From Anaerolineales bacterium (GTDB taxonomy: Bacteria; Chloroflexota; Anaerolineae; Anaerolineales; UBA4823), in contig JAFGBV010000132.1 of the NCBI GenBank assembly GCA_016932955.1, positions 1-47,120 of the forward strand: 47,120 bases of DNA. Direction: 5' to 3'. The translations under genes were made by a program, and so were the position numbers. The notes below the pieces were generated by a model. It was not told the DNA's origin and made no database searches. It saw nothing but the letters and a program-made list of their open reading frames with translations. Of the stretch, positions 16,692 to 24,494 are shown piece after piece; position 1 is the first letter of the stretch, and every line of letters starts with the position of its first letter.

Positions 16692-16811
16692 GCCGGAGCA
16701 ATCCACAGTAGATGCTGGCACAAATCTAGGACGACTAGAGCAAGCCTGGAATACCGGGCAAAAAGAGCCAGGGAAAATCCCCTCATTAGCAGGGATCGTG
16801 ATTGCTCCGGC
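16692..16811 (+). ncRNA. Candidate structured leader RNA upstream of purB
   Basis: A 12-bp perfect closing helix (GCCGGAGCAATC 16692-16703 with 16800-16811) encloses further helices that nest without conflict. P2 CTGGC/GCCAG (16715-16719/16767-16771) contains hairpins TCTAG/CTAGA (16725-16739) and GCCTGG/CCGGGC (16744-16759). P3 ATCCC/GGGAT is at 16777-16796. Adenine-rich joining strands sit between the helices. The element ends 26 bases before the purB ATG. It matches no riboswitch consensus I can recall, and T-box, ZTP, purine, SAM, TPP and ykkC signatures are absent. A short transposon-like element with 12-bp ends is the main alternative. Confidence 0.5.
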
Positions 16812-16837
16812 ATTCTTTAATTCTGGTGGCGACCGAC

Positions 16838-18238
16838 ATGAATTCTCTCGATTACGAAACCTATTTATCCCCTTTCACCTGGCGCTATGGGAGCCAGGAA
16901 ATGCGCGCGATCTGGAGCGAGGCGCACAAGCGGCGTATCTGGCGGCGGTTGTGGGTGGCGCTGGCTGAGGCGCAGGCCGAATTTGGCCTGGTGCAAGCTG
17001 CCCAACTGGCAGATCTGCGCTTACAGATGGAAAAAGTGGATGTGAAACGTGCGCTGGAGATCGAAGCAGAAATCCACCACGACCTGATGGCCGAGCTGAA
17101 AACATTCGCTGAACAATCCCCCATCGGAGGAGCGGTACTGCACCTGGGGGCAACCTCAATGGATATTGAAGATAATGCCGATGTGCTGCGCCAGCGCCAG
17201 GCGCTGGAATTGATCCAAGAAAGCCTGCGCAAGCTGCTGCTCGTGTTTGCCGAAAAGATCGAGCAGTACGCTGCCACGCCGTTGATCGCCTTTACCCACA
17301 TCCAACCTGCTGAGCCATCCACGCTAGGCTACCGCCTGGCCGTGTACGCCCAGGATCTGCTGATCGACTGGCACACGCTGGCTGGGGTTTCCGCCGCTTT
17401 GAAAGGCAAGGGCTTTAAAGGCGCAGTCGGTACGGGGGCTGCTTACGCCGAGCTGATCGGAGCGGAGAACCTGGATCGTTTTGAAGAAGACCTCTCCGCA
17501 CGCCTGGGGCTGGCTTTCTTCCCGGTTACCACCCAGGTTTACCCGCGCAAGCAAGATGCTCAGCTAATCCATGCCTTGGCTGGGGTGGGCGGTTCGCTCT
17601 ACAAGCTAGCCTTTGACCTGCGCCTGTTGCAATCGCCGCCGATCGGCGAACTGAGCGAGCCCTTTGGCAAAAAACAGGTGGGCTCCTCGGCGATGCCCTT
17701 CAAACGCAATCCAATCAACGCAGAAAAGATCAATTCGCTGGCACGCATGCTAGCGCAAATGCCGCGCCTGGCCTGGGATAACGCCGCCCATTCGCTGCTC
17801 GAGCGCACGCTGGATGATTCCGCCAACCGCCGCACGCTGCTGCCTGAGGCATTCCTCATCACCGATGAGCTGCTACTGGTCGCCCGGCGTATCCTTGCGG
17901 GATTGGTGGTGAACGAAAACGCACTGCAAAGAAATCTTGCGCTTTATGCGCCATTTGCCGCGCTTGAGCGGGTGCTGATGGGCCTTGCAAAAGCCGGCGC
18001 TGACCGCCAGGCAATGCACGAGCATCTGCGCCAGCACTCCCTGGCTGCCTGGGATGCTGTGCAGCATGGCAAGCCCAATCCGCTGGTGGCGCTAATCGTA
18101 GGCGATGCGCAGTTATTGCATTATGTATCGGATAGCGAGTTGCGTAGTTTGATGGACTCCAGTAGCTACCTGGGCAACGCCCCGGCCCAGGCAGAGAAAC
18201 TTGCAATACAGGTGCGAGAATCAGTATCGCTAGGGTGA
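16838..18238 (+). CDS. purB: Adenylosuccinate lyase
   Basis: 466 residues. It cleaves adenylosuccinate to AMP and SAICAR to AICAR, releasing fumarate, in purine synthesis. The fumarase/aspartase superfamily signature is SSAMPFKRNPIN (about residue 285). The upstream conserved segments HLGATSMDIEDN and THIQPAEPSTLG are also intact, providing the substrate-binding and general acid/base His/Thr. The ATG at 16838 gives the normal family N-terminus (LDYETYLSPFTWRYG); an in-frame TTG at 16802 would start inside the leader RNA helix. It overlaps the convergent methyltransferase by nine bases, and purA lies just beyond. Confidence 0.95.
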   Translation: MNSLDYETYLSPFTWRYGSQEMRAIWSEAHKRRIWRRLWVALAEAQAEFGLVQAAQLADLRLQMEKVDVKRALEIEAEIHHDLMAELKTFAEQSPIGGAVLHLGATSMDIEDNADVLRQRQALELIQESLRKLLLVFAEKIEQYAATPLIAFTHIQPAEPSTLGYRLAVYAQDLLIDWHTLAGVSAALKGKGFKGAVGTGAAYAELIGAENLDRFEEDLSARLGLAFFPVTTQVYPRKQDAQLIHALAGVGGSLYKLAFDLRLLQSPPIGELSEPFGKKQVGSSAMPFKRNPINAEKINSLARMLAQMPRLAWDNAAHSLLERTLDDSANRRTLLPEAFLITDELLLVARRILAGLVVNENALQRNLALYAPFAALERVLMGLAKAGADRQAMHEHLRQHSLAAWDAVQHGKPNPLVALIVGDAQLLHYVSDSELRSLMDSSSYLGNAPAQAEKLAIQVRESVSLG

Positions 18239-19054
18239 TAATTTCCGCGAAACAAGCAGCATGTGCTCGCTCATTCCTACCACAGCCGGGTGGGTGCAAG
18301 TCTGGTAATGTGTTTCCAGCCAAGTCGGCCAGCGGCTTGCATCACGAGCAATGCGGTTCAGCTCCTTGCGGTGGCTGGCGCTGATCCCCTCCAGGCCAGC
18401 CATCTCCAGGATTTCAACCCCCTGGTCTTCAAAGATCTGGCGCAGCTCCTCGGGCAAGAAAAAGTGACAGGCGGTAAAGCCATGACCACCGTGATAATCG
18501 CCCGTGTCACGCAGCAGTTGGAAGTGGGGCATACCGATCTCCTCGGCTGATATTGTCAGGACAACCTCTAAGACGCTCAAACGTGACATCACCGAGGCAA
18601 AGATCGGTGCGCCTGGCTTTGCCACACGTACCAGCCCGGCAATAGCCCTGGCCCGTTGGCTGGCATCGAGAACATGAGACAGAGGCCCACCCAGGCAGAT
18701 CACCCCATCAAACACCCCATCCGCGAAGACGGATAGATCAACGATGGAACCCTGGGTGAACTGGCGTACCCTGTGCAGCAAGCCAGCCCGTTTGAGTCTT
18801 CTGCGGGCAAACTCCAAGTTCTCAGGTGTCAGGTCATAGAGCACAACATGATAGCCACGCTGCGCCAATTCGAGGGTATAGCGCCCCGGCCCGCCGCCAG
18901 CATCCAATACCAGCCCACCTGATGGCAGGTAGCGCTCTAGAAAACGCAAGGTAGTGTCAAGCTCCAGGCGGTGGTAAGGGTCTCTAACCAGCCGTGCCCA
19001 CTCCTGACGCACCTGCTGGCTGTAATAGCTTTGCACCTGCATTTCGCTCATCAT
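18230..19054 (-). CDS. Class I SAM-dependent methyltransferase
   Basis: 274 residues. Motif I is VLDAGGGPGRYTLEL (about 49-63), then VVLYDLTPENLEFAR (strand 2 acidic Asp), and FDGVICLGGPLSHVLD. The C-terminal part has SASHRKELNRIARD and ends in MLLVSRK, typical of small-molecule methyltransferases of the Methyltransf_11/25 type. Substrate not predictable. It follows purA by three bases on the same strand, so they are probably co-transcribed, and its end overlaps purB by nine bases in convergent orientation. Confidence 0.85.
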   Translation of the reverse strand: MMSEMQVQSYYSQQVRQEWARLVRDPYHRLELDTTLRFLERYLPSGGLVLDAGGGPGRYTLELAQRGYHVVLYDLTPENLEFARRRLKRAGLLHRVRQFTQGSIVDLSVFADGVFDGVICLGGPLSHVLDASQRARAIAGLVRVAKPGAPIFASVMSRLSVLEVVLTISAEEIGMPHFQLLRDTGDYHGGHGFTACHFFLPEELRQIFEDQGVEILEMAGLEGISASHRKELNRIARDASRWPTWLETHYQTCTHPAVVGMSEHMLLVSRKLSP

Positions 19055-19057
19055 CGA

Positions 19058-20356
19058 TCACGCCGGTTTGACTTGGATGGTTGCTTCGCGCTGGGGCCCG
19101 ACGGAAACGATCGAGACGGGTATCTCTACCAGCTCTTCCACACGGCGCACGAAGGCCTGCGCCTTGGGCGGCAGCTTACCAAATTCGCGAATATCGCTGG
19201 TAGGCTGCTGCCAACCAGGCATCTCGATATAGACCGGCTTGTAGCGCTCCAACCAACGGGCATCGCCTTCCCAATAATGTGAGACCCAGGTTTCGGTCGT
19301 GCTGTCATTGATCGGGCGGTAGCCGATACCGATCTTGATCACGGGCAGGGTATCCAGCACATCCAGCTTGGTCAGGGCAATGTCTGTAAGGCCGTTCAAC
19401 TGAGCACTGAAACGCACCAGATCAGCATCAAACCAGCCGCAGCGCCGCGGTCTGCCGGTAACTGTGCCAAACTCGGCGCCTTCTTTGCGGATCAGGTCGC
19501 CAGTCTCATCCAAAAGCTCGGTGGGGATTGGTCCGCTGCCGACGCGCGTCGTATATGCCTTGGCTACACCGATCACCCGCGTCACCCAGCGTGGGGCGAT
19601 CCCCAACCCTGCTGCAGCACCTCCCGCCAGGGTATTGGAGGCAGTGCAGAAAGGATAGGTGCCCCAATCGTTATCCAGCAGCGTACCCTGGGCGCCCTCA
19701 AGCACAATATTAGCGTCACGGCGCAGCGCATCTTGCAGCATACCGAAGGAATCGCGCACCATGTGCTTCACCTGAGCATACTGGGCGAGCTTCTCCTCCA
19801 TCACTGCCCAAGGCTCCAAGGGTGGGAGATCAAATGTCTTGAAGAGTTTGTTTTTGACCTCAAGCTGGATGCGCAACTTCTCAGCAAAAATCGTTTCATC
19901 TGCCAGATCAACCAGGCGGATGCCGTTATAGGAGACTTTATCGGCGTAAACAGGCCCCATGCCACGTCCAGTAGTACCAGTGCGCCCGGAGCCTTTCGCT
20001 TTTTCATAGATCGCCTCGACGATGGGGTGGTAGGGCATCACAACATGGCAGCGCGGGGAGACCCACATACGGCTGGTAATTTCGATGCCGCTTTCGCGAA
20101 TAGTTTGCTGTTCTTTGATGAGCGTATCCAGATTGACGACAACACCTGGTCCAATGACACAGGCAGTTTTGGGATTGGCAAAGCCATTCGGGGTCAGGCG
20201 CAGCTTGAATGTGCCGTACTGATTGACCACCGTGTGCCCGGCATTGTCTCCACCGTTGTAACGGGCGGCGACTTCTGCGCTACCCGAAAGCAGGTCAACC
20301 ACTTTGCCCTTTGCTTCATCTCCCCATTGTACGCCGACAACAATTGTCACACTCAT
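19058..20356 (-). CDS. purA: Adenylosuccinate synthetase
   Basis: 432 residues. It makes adenylosuccinate from IMP, aspartate and GTP, the first step to AMP; purB next door catalyses the second. The N-terminal P-loop reads QWGDEAKGKVVD; the usual GDEGKGK has Gly-to-Ala here, which is conservative. Other signatures are present: GGDNAGHTVV, TTGRGMGPVYADK, and GRPRRCGWFD in the C-terminal half. The start at 20356 is chosen because AAGGAGG lies at ideal spacing; the frame is open to 20374. Confidence 0.96.
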   Translation of the reverse strand: MSVTIVVGVQWGDEAKGKVVDLLSGSAEVAARYNGGDNAGHTVVNQYGTFKLRLTPNGFANPKTACVIGPGVVVNLDTLIKEQQTIRESGIEITSRMWVSPRCHVVMPYHPIVEAIYEKAKGSGRTGTTGRGMGPVYADKVSYNGIRLVDLADETIFAEKLRIQLEVKNKLFKTFDLPPLEPWAVMEEKLAQYAQVKHMVRDSFGMLQDALRRDANIVLEGAQGTLLDNDWGTYPFCTASNTLAGGAAAGLGIAPRWVTRVIGVAKAYTTRVGSGPIPTELLDETGDLIRKEGAEFGTVTGRPRRCGWFDADLVRFSAQLNGLTDIALTKLDVLDTLPVIKIGIGYRPINDSTTETWVSHYWEGDARWLERYKPVYIEMPGWQQPTSDIREFGKLPPKAQAFVRRVEELVEIPVSIVSVGPQREATIQVKPA

Positions 20357-20543
20357 AACAGCCTCCTTATTCAAGACAAGTCCGTTCTCTGAAATTGCCA
20401 GGGCGGAGCAACAGCCCGTGCCCTAATTCCGACACATCTTATTCTACCTCACGGGTCGTACAAAGGGGTGAAGTTTATCAGCAATATCGGGGGGCGGCGT
20501 GGAGCCTTATCCAACGTCGTCCCCACCCTGTGTTTCACGAGGT

Positions 20544-23204
20544 TCAGGTGTTACTTTGCCATCCTGGTTGAGAGGAGATAAAATCCGCCGCGGCGTCTGG
20601 CTCTAATGGCATAGAAATCAGGTTTCCCTGAACATATTCACAAGCCAGCTCGCGCAATTGGGCAAGTTGCGTCTCTGTTTCCACACCCTCAGCGATCACC
20701 TTCATCCCCAAGCCGTGCGTCAGGCGCACGATCGCCTGCACGATCTTCATATGTGTGGAATCTTGCATCATCATGCCAACAAAGGTGTGGTCAATCTTGA
20801 GGGCGTTAATGGGGAAGCGTGAAAGATAGCTGAGTGAAGAATAGCCAATACCAAAGTCGTCGATATGCACCTGCACACCTAACTCCCTCAACATCTGCAA
20901 GATATCGGCTGTGCTGTCGAAGTTCTCCATGATGGCATTTTCGGTAATTCCCAGGTGCAAGCAATCGGGGTTCAGCCCGGTTTCATTGAAAATCCTTTTC
21001 AGCTCCTGGACAAAATCCTTCTCCCCCACCTGCTTCCCAGAGATGTTGACATTGAGGGTCAGATGAGGATCGCAGGGAATGTTGCGCTGCCATTCCGCCA
21101 TCCTGCGGCAGGCTTCTTCCAGCACAATACGATCGATCTGGATCACAAGACCAGTCTCCTCAGCCAATTGGATGAATTCGGTGGGCAAAATCAAGCCACG
21201 CTCAGGGTGATGCCAACGCACCAGCGCCTCAAAGCCAACAAGCTCGCCCGACCCAGTCGCCATAATGGGTTGATAGAACACCTGCAAGCTCTTCTCTGAG
21301 ACGGCCTGGCGCAGTTCTTTCTCCAGGTTCATACGCTCCATGATGCGCTGACGCATGGCATCATCGAAGATCTCATAGCGCGCCCGCCCGTTGGCCTTAG
21401 CTCGGTACATGGCGATGTCCGCATCGCGAAGCACATCTTCAGGCTCGACATAGCCGGTCATGCTCAGGATAATTCCAATGCTGGCAGTCACAAAGAGGGT
21501 GTGACCTTCGAGAAGGGTGGCGGAGCGCAGGTTGCTTTGAATGCGATCTGCCACAACCACGACATCGTTGATCTGGCTGATATCCTCAAGCAAGATAACG
21601 AACTCATCTCCGCCAAGGCGGGCAACGGTATCCAATGGGCGGAGGGTGTTTTCAAGGAGGCGGGCAACGGAGATAAGAAGCTGGTCGCCTGTGCTGTGCC
21701 CAAGACTATCATTGACATCCTTGAAGCGATCCAGGTCGAGGAAAAGCACAGCATACATATAGCGACCATTGCGCTGAGCATGCACCAGAGCATGCTTTAA
21801 ACGGTCAATGAACAGGGCGCGGTTGGGCAGGCCGGTCAGCGAATCATACAACGCATCGCGCAGCAGCTTATTCTCAGCCTGCTTACGGGCGGTGATATCG
21901 GTTTGCGACCCAGCCATGCGATATACCGTCCCGCCCTGCCCTGCCACGGCGATCCCGCGGCAGAGCATCCAACGGTAGGCACCGTTCTTATCCAGGATGC
22001 GGTATTCACTTTCGAAATGAGAGGAAAGCTGGTTGAGGTGGGCATCCAGGTTGGTGCGTAATTGCTCGATATCTTCGGGGTGAACGCGGAGCAGCCACTC
22101 ATCCATGCTGTTACCGATCTCGCCCACATCATAGCCGAGCATCGTCGCCCAGCGCTCCGAGTAATAGACACGGTTGGCAAAGATATCCCAATCCCAAATC
22201 CCGTCGTTAGCTCCGCGCACTGCGAGGGCATAACGCTCATCGCTCTCACGCAATGCCTTCTCAACACGGCGGCGCTCAGCGATCTCTTGGCGGGCCTTTT
22301 GGTACAAGGCAGCGTTTTCCAGGGCAACGGCGGCGTAGTCAGCCAGTGAACTGAGCAAGACTTCATCGCGATCCTTGAAGGCCTGGCGGCGGTTGCGGTT
22401 ATCGACTGAGAGAACACCGAGGGCAACCCCTTTGGACAAAATGGGGACATGCAAGAGGCTGTACACCAGATAGCCAGTGCTGACTTTAAGCGGGGCACCC
22501 TGCGTGGGCTGGATGGCGCGGGCAGGACGCTGGCTGCGCAACACATGACCTACCAGGGTATCAGTGACCAGCAGGCGCATGGTTTTGATCCTGTTCTCAT
22601 CAACATTCTTGGCTGCGCGCAGGTAGAGCTGCCCGCTATCCTTGTCCATGAGGGCAAGGAAGCCTTCCTCTGCGCCGGTGAGCTGCACACCAGCATCAAC
22701 AATGCGACGCAGCACATCATCCAACTCAAGAGTGGAGGTAACACTGCGCCCCACTTGTGAAAGGGCTGTCAACCAGGAAACGCGCTCTTGCAGTTGAGCG
22801 GTGAGGCGCGATTTCTCGCGCCGCAGGGTGGTTACCATTAGAGCGCGGTCAATGGCATTCTGGAGGTTATCGATATCGATCGGCTTACCAAGGTAATCCT
22901 GCACGCCCAGGCGGAAAGCATCCACGGCGACTTGCTCTGAACCATGAGCAGTAATCAGAATCGTCGGGATGTTGTAGCCATCGCGGTCCAATTCGCGCAA
23001 GAAATCCATGCCAGTGGTATCGGGCAACTGCAGATCAAGCAAGATCAGGTCTGGCTCGGGTTTGACTTCCTTAATCAGTCGCCACGCGCTCTTTCCATCA
23101 TAAGCCACCAGGGAACGATAGCCCATGCCAGGTAAAATCGTGCCTGCCAGGTAATCTGCTATCTGGCGGTTATCGTCTACAACCAGGATTGTCTCGCTCG
23201 TCAT
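20544..23204 (-). CDS. Response regulator with GAF, PAS, GGDEF and EAL domains
   Basis: 886 residues, soluble. Receiver domain (1-125) has Asp10/11, phospho-acceptor Asp57 and Lys107. A GAF domain follows (about 165-310), then PAS/PAC (about 320-440), GGDEF (about 450-615) and EAL (about 625-875). The diguanylate cyclase site is intact (RLGGDEFV), with an inhibitory RxxD (RPLD) five residues before. The EAL phosphodiesterase residues are also intact: FEALVRW, NVNISGKQ, GITENAI, DDFGIGYSS, KIDHTFV, AEGVE, VQGN. It should therefore be able to make and degrade cyclic di-GMP, with the balance set by phosphorylation and GAF/PAS input. No histidine kinase lies nearby, so the receiver partner is elsewhere. 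Confidence 0.93.
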   Translation of the reverse strand: MTSETILVVDDNRQIADYLAGTILPGMGYRSLVAYDGKSAWRLIKEVKPEPDLILLDLQLPDTTGMDFLRELDRDGYNIPTILITAHGSEQVAVDAFRLGVQDYLGKPIDIDNLQNAIDRALMVTTLRREKSRLTAQLQERVSWLTALSQVGRSVTSTLELDDVLRRIVDAGVQLTGAEEGFLALMDKDSGQLYLRAAKNVDENRIKTMRLLVTDTLVGHVLRSQRPARAIQPTQGAPLKVSTGYLVYSLLHVPILSKGVALGVLSVDNRNRRQAFKDRDEVLLSSLADYAAVALENAALYQKARQEIAERRRVEKALRESDERYALAVRGANDGIWDWDIFANRVYYSERWATMLGYDVGEIGNSMDEWLLRVHPEDIEQLRTNLDAHLNQLSSHFESEYRILDKNGAYRWMLCRGIAVAGQGGTVYRMAGSQTDITARKQAENKLLRDALYDSLTGLPNRALFIDRLKHALVHAQRNGRYMYAVLFLDLDRFKDVNDSLGHSTGDQLLISVARLLENTLRPLDTVARLGGDEFVILLEDISQINDVVVVADRIQSNLRSATLLEGHTLFVTASIGIILSMTGYVEPEDVLRDADIAMYRAKANGRARYEIFDDAMRQRIMERMNLEKELRQAVSEKSLQVFYQPIMATGSGELVGFEALVRWHHPERGLILPTEFIQLAEETGLVIQIDRIVLEEACRRMAEWQRNIPCDPHLTLNVNISGKQVGEKDFVQELKRIFNETGLNPDCLHLGITENAIMENFDSTADILQMLRELGVQVHIDDFGIGYSSLSYLSRFPINALKIDHTFVGMMMQDSTHMKIVQAIVRLTHGLGMKVIAEGVETETQLAQLRELACEYVQGNLISMPLEPDAAADFISSQPGWQSNT

Positions 23205-23525
23205 TTCACCCCACTCTCCGCACTACGCCAGCCAAGCTCAGAGCGTGCAAGGAAATACCGCGGCTGGAATGCTTGCAACTATCGTAACTTAATTTCGCGT
23301 CTTCTGCAATAGAAAAATATAACTTAACCAGGGCTTTTACAAAGTCAAAATCCCTGACCAGTGCTATGGGATGCCCCCTCATCAGCAACAAAGAACGTCG
23401 CACTACCTCTCCCCGCAGAACGAGCGGAGCATGAGGCAAGCATGGAACGGTGCACTCGATACACTGCTTCACCTCTACGAGCGCCGGGGGGAAAGGGCGT
23501 AATTGATTCCCGGGTGAATCCACCT
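23205..23525. other. Intergenic region without a supported gene
   Basis: Between the Nudix stop and the response-regulator start. The right part (about 23280-23340) is AT-rich and could hold a leftward promoter (a TATATT-like -10 near 23315), but no good -35 is seen. A 116-codon frame covers it on the minus strand, yet it starts inside the Nudix gene and has no recognisable features. Confidence 0.4.
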
Positions 23526-24494
23526 CTATAGAACAAATCTCCCTTGCTGCAGGCATGCCACAATGGAGGAAAACACTGTAGCGAATATGGGATGATTAGG
23601 CAACGCCAATACCTCGGCGGGGGTCATCCAGGCGATCTGGCTGATTTCGGAATGGTCTGGGTGAGCGTTGCCACCCTCCAGGCGGCAGAGAAAACACGCC
23701 GCCACGCCTTGCACCTGATCTCCATTGGGATATATCCACGGTTGAGGGGTAGTAAACACGCCGAGCAAACGCTGGGGAGACACATGCAAAGCAGTCTCTT
23801 CCCATATCTCGCGAATAACCGTTTGGGCAGCATTTTCCCCAATATTACAATACCCGCCCGGGAAGTCCCAATAGCCATCATCTAGGCGGTGGGTCATCAA
23901 CAGGCGCCCATCCTGGCGCAAGACAACGCCAACTGCCCCCACAGCGATGAACAGGTCGCGCCCAATGTGAGCACGCACGGATTCGATCTGCGGAGTCACC
24001 TGTGCAGCGACCTGTGGTGCAGAGAAACCCACGGCGTCCTCGCTCAGCGCATCGCGGAGCATGGCGGAATACCAGGGAAATAGGTTTTCGAAAGACAGCT
24101 CCTCTGGTGCGAAGAAACGCAGCTCGCGGGTCTCTACGCCATCCACGCGCAATTGCCCTCCCGCAAGCTTGCCCTGAAGACAGATGGTGAACTGCTGCGC
24201 CTGGTCGCCATTGGGATAAACCACATCATATGATGGATCTGAGTAAATGCCGACTAACGAAAGTGGCCCAGCAGTCAGGCCTGTCTCTTCAAGCAGCTCA
24301 CGACGGGCGCAGGCCTCTAGTGTTTCGCCGAACTCCAGGCTGCCGCCGGGCAATCCCCAGGTATTGAAATCCGTGCGATGCTGTAAGAGGATGGCTCCCT
24401 GATCATTGCGGAGGATAACGGAGACAAAAGCAAGGAAGATCTTCTGGTGACCGATCCGGGAGCGAATGTAGGTGATATAGTCCAAGACGATCAC
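23526..24494 (-). CDS. Tandem Nudix hydrolase (two Nudix domains)
   Basis: 322 residues from a GTG at 24494. This start has GGGAG at the right spacing and overlaps the previous stop as GTGA, the classic coupling arrangement; an in-frame ATG at 24521 would extend nine residues into that gene. Each half carries a Nudix box. The first is complete (GSLEFGE...RELLEETGL, about residues 50-75). The second (GYCNIGE...REIWEETAL, about 215-240) lacks the last conserved Gly but keeps the metal-binding Glu residues. Such enzymes hydrolyse nucleoside diphosphates linked to another group. Substrate unknown. It is co-transcribed with the degenerate IleRS homologue. Confidence 0.85.
   Translation of the reverse strand: MIVLDYITYIRSRIGHQKIFLAFVSVILRNDQGAILLQHRTDFNTWGLPGGSLEFGETLEACARRELLEETGLTAGPLSLVGIYSDPSYDVVYPNGDQAQQFTICLQGKLAGGQLRVDGVETRELRFFAPEELSFENLFPWYSAMLRDALSEDAVGFSAPQVAAQVTPQIESVRAHIGRDLFIAVGAVGVVLRQDGRLLMTHRLDDGYWDFPGGYCNIGENAAQTVIREIWEETALHVSPQRLLGVFTTPQPWIYPNGDQVQGVAACFLCRLEGGNAHPDHSEISQIAWMTPAEVLALPNHPIFATVFSSIVACLQQGRFVL

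Noticed and set aside
16692..16811. Known riboswitch or 4.5S/SRP RNA assignment for the purB leader
   Set aside because: None of the conserved cores of purine, ZTP, TPP, FMN, SAM, glycine, ykkC, c-di-GMP or c-di-AMP riboswitches, nor the SRP tetraloop region, is present, so I left it unclassified.
23206..23556. A 116-codon minus-strand frame between the Nudix and response-regulator genes
   Set aside because: It begins inside the Nudix coding region, has no domain, no good ribosome-binding site and a random-looking composition.
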